Assembly: GCA_016288855.1 (NCBI GenBank)
Contig: JAEELJ010000065.1
Location: 1 to 47,664 of the forward strand
Reading direction: 5' to 3'
From: Acholeplasmatales bacterium
Lineage (GTDB): Bacteria > Bacillota_I > Bacilli_A > Acholeplasmatales > Anaeroplasmataceae
DNA length: 47,664 nucleotides
A program made the translations under genes and the position numbers. Shown in pieces: positions 41,913 through 47,664 of the stretch. Under the pieces are notes generated by a model that made no database searches, was not told where the DNA came from, and saw only the letters and a program-made list of their open reading frames with translations. The number at the start of each line of letters is the position of its first letter. Position 1 is the stretch's first letter.

Positions 41913-41925
41913 AAATTTGATTTTT

Positions 41926-41958
41926 AAACCAGTGTATTGTTCACTGGTTTATTTTTAT
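41926..41958 (+). terminator. Terminator after the ABC ATPase
   Basis: AAACCAGTG, loop TATTGTT, CACTGGTTT, then ATTTTTATT. Confidence 0.88.
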
Positions 41959-42004
41959 TACTTTATAAAATTAAATTTTGTGAAATTATGTTTTATACAA
42001 TTTA

Positions 42005-42035
42005 TTGTCAAAAAATTAATTTTGTATAGTATAAT
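42005..42035 (+). promoter_or_regulatory. Possible promoter of the fused ABC exporter
   Basis: TTGTCA (42005-42010) and TATAAT (42030-42035) are 19 bases apart, wider than ideal. Confidence 0.4.
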
Positions 42036-42067
42036 TAGAAATGTACAATTTATGGGAGGATTAGGGC

Positions 42068-45000
42068 ATGTTAAAATTAAAAAATATTGTAAAACATTAT
42101 TATGTTGGCGACATGACTGTTGAGGCCTTAAAAGGAATAAATTTAAATTTTAGAAAAAACGAATTCGTTTCTATTTTAGGTCCATCTGGTTGCGGAAAGA
42201 CAACAACCTTAAATATTATTGGTGGATTAGACCAATATACATCTGGTGATTTAGTTATCAATGGCGTTTCAACAAAGAATTATAAAGACCATGATTGGGA
42301 CGTTTATAGAAATCATAGAATTGGTTTCATTTTCCAAAGCTATAATTTGATACCTCACCAAACTGTATTAGGTAATGTTGAACTTGCATTAACTATTTCT
42401 GGTATTTCTAAGCAAGAAAGAACAGAACGTGCAAAGAAAGCATTAGATAGAGTTGGTCTTCAAGGTCAATATAAAAAGCATCCTAACCAGTTATCTGGCG
42501 GTCAGTGTCAAAGAGTTGCGATTGCTCGTGCTTTAGTAAATGAACCTGATATTTTACTTGCTGATGAACCTACTGGTGCATTAGATACAGAAACATCAGT
42601 ACAAATCATGGATTTAATTAAAGAAATATCTAATGAAAAATTAGTTATTATGGTTACACATAATCCTGATTTAGCATACAAGTATTCTACAAGAATTGTT
42701 AAGTTCATTGATGGCGAAATAATTGATGATTCTAATCCTTTCAGTGAAGAAGATGAGGCCAGCGAAGTTGCTTTATCTAAGGCTTGTGAAGAAGAAAAGG
42801 TTAAAGAAGGATTACAAGCTATTCCTGAAGATGATATAAATGAAAGAAAGAAATATCAAAAGAATCTTCATGCTAAAGAAAAGGCTAAGATGTCTTTATG
42901 GACTGCATTTAAGCTTTCAGCAAGAAATCTATGGACTAAACGTGCAAGAACATTCATGATTGGAATTGCAGGTTCTATAGGTATTATTGGTGTTTCTACA
43001 GTTTTAGGCGTATCTCAAGGTGTTAATGATTATATTAAGGTAATGCAAGATGATATGCTTTCTGGTAACCCAATTAGTGTTTCAAGAATATCATACGATT
43101 ATTCTTTATTAACTGGTGGTACAACATTATCTGCTGTAAAAAGTGCAGCTGAAAGAGCTGGTGGAATCGTATATACAAGACAAGTATTAGATATGCTAGT
43201 GAATAATGAAGCTGCATTATTAAATATGGTTCATCAAAATGAAATAACAAATGATTATGTTTCATATATAAAAACAATGCCTACTGATTATTATAATGAT
43301 ATATCAATTAATTATGGTATTGATATTGCAAAATCAATTTATACTGATTTTAAATTGATAACTGATGATGAATTAGAAGGAATAAATGGTACTACTGAAT
43401 ATGAAAAATATCAAGGATATGATTCTTATAATAGAAATATGTCTGTATCTGCAATAACAGATACATATTCACAAGCTATTTCATTTTTAACTGATAGTTA
43501 TGAATATGCACCATTCTCATCATTAATTACAGGTCTTACTACTCCAGTAAGTCAATTATTAAATAATAAGGATTATGTTTTATCTCAATATGACATGATT
43601 GATAATGGCCATTGGCCAGAAAAAGCTAATGAAGTATTATTAGTATTAAATAAGGATCAATCATTAGAGGATTTATCTTTAGCTCAATTAGGTTATTATT
43701 CTCAAAAAGGATTCTATGATTTAGTATCTTCATCTTTATTCCCTAATGGAGATGTAACTTCTAAAACTGAATTTAGCTTTAATGAAATATATTCTAGGAA
43801 CTTTACTTGGTATCCTAATAATTTAATTTATTCAGTAAATGAAGATGGTACAATTACATATAATTATGAAAAGCAAGATTCTTGGAAGACTGTAGATGTA
43901 TCAAATGAAAGCTATCTACAAAATCCTTCTAATGAAAAAGGTGTTCCTCTAAAGATATCTGGTATTTTAAGAATTAAAGATGATGTATCTTATGGATGTC
44001 TTAATTCAGGCTTAGCTTATACTGAGGATTTTGCAAGATATATAACTTATGCAAACCAAAAGGATGCTTTAAAGCCTTATTATCAAATTATGATTAGTGA
44101 TATTTTAAGTACTGGTCAATTTGAATCAAAGGCTTCAATTATTCAGTCTCCATTACAAATCACAGAAGAAGAGTTTAATACTGGAGAATATTATGAAAAG
44201 ATTTCTTCAAGCTTAACTCCTTTATATGTTAAAGCTGAATCTTATTCTTCTGAAAATTATTATTATCAAATGAAGAAGCAAGGCTGTGTATATGACCTGG
44301 ACTTTGTATGGATGCAATATAATAATTCTGGTGCATTAAAGACAAGTGGCACTCATGTTGCAACATTAGCTTTAACTGCATCAAGCGACCTACAGTCAAC
44401 TGCAGCATCTTATTTCAGTGGTAAGACTGCTACATCTAGTATGACAGCATTTGATTTAGGTATTACTGATGCTGTATATGAAATTAATGTTTATCCAAAG
44501 AACTTTGAAGAAAAAGATAAAGTAACTAATTATATGGATGCTTGGAATTCAGTTAATGATGTTACTGTTGGTAATTTTGATGAAGATTTAGCTTATAATT
44601 ATTATAATAATATGACTAGTACAAAGACTTTAGCTTCAACTGACAGATTAACATCAGGTGAAATTAAATATACTGATTCAGTTGGTTTAATCATTAATCT
44701 TATTTCTACTATGATTAATATTGTAACTTACGCATTAGTTGCATTCACTGCATTATCACTTGTTGTATCAAGTGTTATGATTGCGATTATTACTTATGTT
44801 TCAGTAATGGAACGTATTAAAGAAATTGGTGTTATTCGTTCACTTGGTGGTAGAAAGAAGGATGTATCTCATTTATTCAATGCAGAAACATTAATTATTG
44901 GCTTCACATCAGGTGTATTAGGTGTTGCTATATCATATTTATTATGTTTATTAATTAATCTAATAGTAAATGGATTATCTAATGGTACAGTATCTACAAT

Positions 45001-45130
45001 AGCTAATTTAACTCCATTAACAGCATTAATTATGATTTTAATTTCTGTTTTATTAACTGTTATTGCAGGATTTGTTCCATCAAGAAGTGCTGCTAAGAAG
45101 GATCCAGTTGTTGCATTAAGAACTGAATAG
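42068..45130 (+). CDS. ABC transporter, ATPase fused to FtsX-type permease
   Basis: A 1020-residue MacB/LolD-like ABC protein in one chain. ATPase: Walker A GPSGCGKTT (38-46), signature LSGGQ (142-146), Walker B ILLADE (162-167). After a charged linker comes a first helix (about 296-315), an extracellular region of about 550 residues, and three helices at the end (about 872-900, 940-965, 985-1005) with the FtsX-type RSLGGRKKD loop. Such systems export peptides or lipids or transmit force to the cell wall. The large outer region is unlike short MacB periplasmic domains; substrate unknown. GGGAGG before the ATG. Confidence 0.92.
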   Translation: MLKLKNIVKHYYVGDMTVEALKGINLNFRKNEFVSILGPSGCGKTTTLNIIGGLDQYTSGDLVINGVSTKNYKDHDWDVYRNHRIGFIFQSYNLIPHQTVLGNVELALTISGISKQERTERAKKALDRVGLQGQYKKHPNQLSGGQCQRVAIARALVNEPDILLADEPTGALDTETSVQIMDLIKEISNEKLVIMVTHNPDLAYKYSTRIVKFIDGEIIDDSNPFSEEDEASEVALSKACEEEKVKEGLQAIPEDDINERKKYQKNLHAKEKAKMSLWTAFKLSARNLWTKRARTFMIGIAGSIGIIGVSTVLGVSQGVNDYIKVMQDDMLSGNPISVSRISYDYSLLTGGTTLSAVKSAAERAGGIVYTRQVLDMLVNNEAALLNMVHQNEITNDYVSYIKTMPTDYYNDISINYGIDIAKSIYTDFKLITDDELEGINGTTEYEKYQGYDSYNRNMSVSAITDTYSQAISFLTDSYEYAPFSSLITGLTTPVSQLLNNKDYVLSQYDMIDNGHWPEKANEVLLVLNKDQSLEDLSLAQLGYYSQKGFYDLVSSSLFPNGDVTSKTEFSFNEIYSRNFTWYPNNLIYSVNEDGTITYNYEKQDSWKTVDVSNESYLQNPSNEKGVPLKISGILRIKDDVSYGCLNSGLAYTEDFARYITYANQKDALKPYYQIMISDILSTGQFESKASIIQSPLQITEEEFNTGEYYEKISSSLTPLYVKAESYSSENYYYQMKKQGCVYDLDFVWMQYNNSGALKTSGTHVATLALTASSDLQSTAASYFSGKTATSSMTAFDLGITDAVYEINVYPKNFEEKDKVTNYMDAWNSVNDVTVGNFDEDLAYNYYNNMTSTKTLASTDRLTSGEIKYTDSVGLIINLISTMINIVTYALVAFTALSLVVSSVMIAIITYVSVMERIKEIGVIRSLGGRKKDVSHLFNAETLIIGFTSGVLGVAISYLLCLLINLIVNGLSNGTVSTIANLTPLTALIMILISVLLTVIAGFVPSRSAAKKDPVVALRTE

Positions 45131-45138
45131 AAAAATAC

Positions 45139-45165
45139 GGAATGAGACTTTCTCATTCCTTTTTT
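45139..45165 (+). terminator. Terminator after the ABC fusion
   Basis: GGAATGAGA, loop CTT, TCTCATTCC and six T. Confidence 0.92.
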
Positions 45166-45166
45166 C

Positions 45167-45196
45167 TTTACAAAGCATTTTTAATTGTGCTATAAT
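45167..45196 (+). promoter_or_regulatory. fucO promoter
   Basis: TTTACA (45167-45172), 18 bases, TATAAT (45191-45196) with extended -10 TGC. Confidence 0.75.
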
Positions 45197-45248
45197 TAAG
45201 AATGTAGAGAGCGATTATAAATTAATATTATTGATAAGGAGTGATTAT

Positions 45249-46397
45249 ATGGCAAATCGTTTCGTTTTAAATGAAGTAGCTTATCACGGCGCAGGAGCAA
45301 TTGAAAATATTGTTCCAGAATTAGAAAGAAGAGGGCTAAAGTTCCCTATGGTTGTAACAGATCCTTCTCTTATTACTTTTGGAGTTGCACAACATGTAAC
45401 AGATTACTTGGATAGAGCAAATATTAAATTTACTCTAAATACTAATGTAAAAGCAAATCCAACTGTAGAAAATGTTAAAGCCGGGGTAAAGATGTTCAAG
45501 CAGGCTGGTAATGATTCAATCATTGCAGTTGGTGGTGGTTCATCAATTGATACTGCTAAGGCAATTGGTATTATTATTACTAACCCTGAATTTGAGGATG
45601 TGGTTTCTTTAGAAGGTGTTGCCCCAACAAAGAATCCTTGTGTTCCTACAATTGCAGTTCCTACAACAGCAGGTACTGCAGCTGAGGTAACAATTAATTA
45701 TGTAATTACAGATGAAGAGAAAAACCGTAAGATGGTATGTGTTGACGTACATGATATTCCACAGGTTGCAATCGTTGATCCAGAAATGATGGAATCAATG
45801 CCAAAGAGCTTAACAGCTGCAACAGGAATGGATGCATTAACACATGCAATTGAAGGTTATATAACAAAAGGTGCATGGGAATTGTCAGACATGTTCCATA
45901 TTAAAGCAATTGAGATTATAGGCAAGTGGTTACCTGAGGCAGTATTGAATACTGAAAAGGGTCGTGAAGAAATGGCTTTAGGTCAATACATTGCTGGTAT
46001 GGGATTTAGTAATGTCGGTTTAGGTCTTGTACATTCAATGGCTCACCCTTTAGGAGCTTTATATGATACTCCTCATGGTGTTGCAAATGCAATCTTACTT
46101 CCTACTATTATGGAGTGGAATGCTCCAGCTACTGGTGAAAAGTATAGAGACATTGCAAAAGCTTTAGGTGTTAAGGGTGTTGATGAAATGTCAATTGAGG
46201 ATGCTAGAAAGGCATGCGTTAATGCCGTATATGAATTAGCACGAAAGGTTGGCATACCAAAAGATTTAAAGGCAATTGTAAAAGAAAAAGATTTAGATTT
46301 CTTAGCGCAATCAGCAGTTGATGACGCTTGCTTCCCTGGTAATCCAAGGGAAACAACAAAGGAAGAGGTTATTGCGTTATACAAGAAATTGTTATAG
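45249..46397 (+). CDS. fucO: Lactaldehyde reductase FucO (iron alcohol dehydrogenase)
   Basis: Reduces L-lactaldehyde to 1,2-propanediol with NADH, the anaerobic end of fucose and rhamnose use. The 382 residues follow E. coli FucO closely along their whole length: MANRFVLNE, GGGSSIDTAKAIG, PTTAGTAAEVTINYVITDEE, and metal ligands D195, H199, H262 and H276, one less than the E. coli numbers. The start is the ATG at 45249 behind AAGGAGTGAT. No fucose or rhamnose genes are next to it; it stands as a single-gene unit. Other short aldehydes remain possible substrates. Confidence 0.92.
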   Translation: MANRFVLNEVAYHGAGAIENIVPELERRGLKFPMVVTDPSLITFGVAQHVTDYLDRANIKFTLNTNVKANPTVENVKAGVKMFKQAGNDSIIAVGGGSSIDTAKAIGIIITNPEFEDVVSLEGVAPTKNPCVPTIAVPTTAGTAAEVTINYVITDEEKNRKMVCVDVHDIPQVAIVDPEMMESMPKSLTAATGMDALTHAIEGYITKGAWELSDMFHIKAIEIIGKWLPEAVLNTEKGREEMALGQYIAGMGFSNVGLGLVHSMAHPLGALYDTPHGVANAILLPTIMEWNAPATGEKYRDIAKALGVKGVDEMSIEDARKACVNAVYELARKVGIPKDLKAIVKEKDLDFLAQSAVDDACFPGNPRETTKEEVIALYKKLL

Positions 46398-46428
46398 TTA
46401 GCAATGTCACATTGTTACTATCTCCTTT

Positions 46429-46464
46429 AAGGATGCACTAATGTTGTGCGTCCTTTTATTTTTT
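46429..46464 (+). terminator. Terminator after fucO
   Basis: AAGGATGCAC pairs with GTGCGTCCTT (one T-G pair), then TTATTTTTT. A smaller imperfect hairpin precedes it at about 46399-46419. Confidence 0.85.
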
Positions 46465-46529
46465 GATATAATGAATAAGGTTTTAATAAAATAAGAAAGA
46501 ATCAATATTTTATAGTATCAATGCACCTT

Positions 46530-46559
46530 TTGATTTTATAGGTAGCCTTTTGTTATAAT
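46530..46559 (+). promoter_or_regulatory. Pseudouridine synthase promoter
   Basis: TTGATT (46530-46535), 18 bases, TATAAT (46554-46559) with extended -10 TGT. Confidence 0.7.
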
Positions 46560-46617
46560 TATTTATTTTATAAGTTGTTCTTTCTATTAGCCATATAATT
46601 AAATGAGGTATTAATTT

Positions 46618-47319
46618 ATGATGAGATTAGATAAGCTCTTAGCCCATTCTGGGTATGGAACAAGAAAAGACGTAAAAGAAATAATTAGAAAAGGTTACGT
46701 AATTGTTAATGGTGATGTCATCCGAGATGATGATTTTAAGGTTGATGAAGATAATGACGAGGTTATTGTTCAAGGTAGTTCAGTAAATTATGAAAAAATG
46801 ATTTATTTAATGTTGAATAAGCCTGACGGTTATATCTCAGCAACTTACGATAGACATGATCCCATTGTAATGGATTTAATTGAAGGATATGAGAATAGAG
46901 GGTTATTTCCTGTTGGTAGACTAGATAAGGATAGTGAAGGCTTATTATTAATAACTAATGATGGACTATTAGCTCATAAGATGCTAGCACCAAAGTATCA
47001 TGTTGATAAGAAATATTATATTAAATATGATGGGATTGTAACTTCAGATAAAAAGAATATGTTTGAGGGTGGCATTACTATTGACGATGGATACAAATGT
47101 AAGGAAGCTAAGTTCATACCGTTATCATCAAACGAAGCATATGTTGTGATTAGTGAAGGCAAGTTCCACCAGGTAAAAAGAATGATGGAAGCAATAGGCT
47201 GTAAAGTAACCTATTTAAGAAGAGTGGAATTTGGACCTTTGAAAATGGATGATACGTTAGGACTTGGCGAATACAGACATCTTACAGAAGATGAGGTAAA
47301 GTCATTAAAAATCGAATAA
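46618..47319 (+). CDS. RsuA/RluB-family pseudouridine synthase
   Basis: A 233-residue rRNA pseudouridine synthase: an N-terminal S4 RNA-binding domain (about 1-48, MRLDKLLAHSGYGTRK...) and a catalytic domain with VGRLDKDSEGLLL, whose Asp (D103 from 46618) is the catalytic residue. Length and S4 domain fit RsuA (16S U516) or RluB-type enzymes; the target cannot be fixed. A second ATG lies at 46621, one codon on. GAGGT ribosome binding site. Its position just before the 16S gene is noteworthy but may be chance. Confidence 0.92.
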   Translation: MMRLDKLLAHSGYGTRKDVKEIIRKGYVIVNGDVIRDDDFKVDEDNDEVIVQGSSVNYEKMIYLMLNKPDGYISATYDRHDPIVMDLIEGYENRGLFPVGRLDKDSEGLLLITNDGLLAHKMLAPKYHVDKKYYIKYDGIVTSDKKNMFEGGITIDDGYKCKEAKFIPLSSNEAYVVISEGKFHQVKRMMEAIGCKVTYLRRVEFGPLKMDDTLGLGEYRHLTEDEVKSLKIE

Positions 47320-47359
47320 ATTAAGACTATTTTATTCGATAAATCCGCAATATATAATA

Positions 47360-47389
47360 TTGCAAAAAAATTCATAAATTTGTTAAAAT
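47360..47389 (+). promoter_or_regulatory. rRNA promoter P1
   Basis: TTGCAA (47360-47365), 18 bases, TAAAAT (47384-47389) with extended -10 TGT. Confidence 0.6.
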
Positions 47390-47394
47390 TGTTG

Positions 47395-47423
47395 TTGACA
47401 ATGTTTTTAGAAAATGATATTAT
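47395..47423 (+). promoter_or_regulatory. rRNA promoter P2
   Basis: TTGACA (47395-47400), 17 bases, TATTAT (47418-47423) with extended -10 TGA. Tandem promoters are usual for rrn operons. Confidence 0.85.
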
Positions 47424-47456
47424 ATAGAGGCACACGCTGTTGTGCAAAACAAATTG

Positions 47457-47469
47457 AGTCTTTGAAAAC
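47457..47469 (+). promoter_or_regulatory. boxA-like antitermination site in the rrn leader
   Basis: GAGTCTTTGAAAA resembles the TGCTCTTTGAAAA boxA found in rrn leaders. The rest of the leader (to 47584) is AT-rich with no gene. Confidence 0.5.
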
Positions 47470-47584
47470 TGTATATGACAAACATTAAACGTAAAATTGA
47501 ATTACAAACAATGATCAATTCAAATAGTTTAATAAACTAGAAATATGAATGAGCAAAAAGAATTAAAATTCTAAAAAATAATTT

Positions 47585-47664
47585 TTTTTGGAGAGTTTGA
47601 TCCTGGCTCAGGATTAACGCTGGCGGCATGCCTAATACATGCAAGTCGAATGGGTAGCTTGCTA
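47585..47664 (+). rRNA. 16S rRNA, 5' end (partial)
   Basis: The conserved AGAGTTTGATCCTGGCTCAG starts at 47592, which is E. coli position 8, so the mature end is near 47585. GGATTAACGCTGGCGGCATG and TACATGCAAGTCGAA follow. The gene runs off the window end. GATTAACGC rather than GATGAACGC points to Mollicutes-like or neighbouring Bacilli lines. Confidence 0.97.

Overview
The window reads as ordinary chromosome from an AT-rich, low-GC Gram-positive bacterium of the Bacillota, probably a fermentative, plant-polysaccharide-using gut Bacilli or Mollicutes relative. Seen: very AT-rich DNA, strong GGAGG-type ribosome binding sites, TTGACA/TATAAT promoters often with a TGn extension, and rho-independent terminators after most units. 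Genes typical of the group are present (cdaA, yutD, ytxK-ackA, MsmX/UgpC-type ATPase, thiI without rhodanese, S4 and L19 leader regions). The first 80 bases of a 16S rRNA (GGATTAACGCTGGCGGCATG) resemble Mollicutes/Erysipelotrichia-type 16S genes. TGA is a stop codon (ends at 3582 and 40670) and TGG encodes Trp, so this is the standard bacterial code, not the mycoplasma code. The genus cannot be fixed from this window.

Layout. 11-350: three tRNA genes (fMet, Asp, Phe) and a terminator. 403-5148: a tight operon from diadenylate cyclase through a degenerate GGDEF membrane protein, 5-FCL, ispD, ispF and a small tyrosine phosphatase. 5197-9877: yutD with an Asn-rich tail, a NifU-domain protein, a triplicated divergent-PAP2 membrane protein, pgi and dut. 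9902-12078: GntR/FCD regulator plus cytosolic GH28 galacturonase. 12115-13207: two paralogous small membrane proteins and rplS. 13315-16078: a PurF-like protein lacking its glutaminase residues and two membrane proteins. 16093-21216: glmS, mntP and a lipoprotein pectate lyase. 21221-22632 (minus): gdhA. 22909-27727: HAD phosphatase, ytxK-ackA, an anchored protein and DegV. 27726-34751: the aromatic operon tyrA-aroB-aroA-chorismate mutase-aroE-aroC, followed by a GltD-like oxidoreductase and a membrane protein. 34750-37138: a minus-strand esterase, then a flavodoxin-like protein and a lipoprotein. 37145-37960 (minus): rpsD and its leader. 38114-46464: thiI, RDD protein, HTH regulator, sugar-ABC ATPase, a large ABC exporter/FtsX fusion and fucO. 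46618-47664: an RsuA-type pseudouridine synthase, tandem rRNA promoters and the 16S start.

How the genes fit together. Pectate lyase (surface), GH28 (cytosol), a GntR/FCD regulator, a cre-like site on the pectate lyase promoter, a shared sugar-import ATPase, FucO (lactaldehyde reductase) and acetate kinase together suggest pectin use with mixed-acid fermentation. That link is inference, because the genes are scattered. The aro operon, GDH, GlmS and the MEP genes show real biosynthetic capacity.

Most worth a second look: the glutaminase-dead PurF paralog, the three-repeat DUF212 protein whose middle repeat lost its motif residues, the c-di-AMP synthase operon carrying a GdpP-like sensor without phosphodiesterase, an initiator tRNA with two U-U mismatches in its T stem, and several candidate RNA leaders and operators. 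No CRISPR array, insertion sequence, prophage or defence locus was seen.
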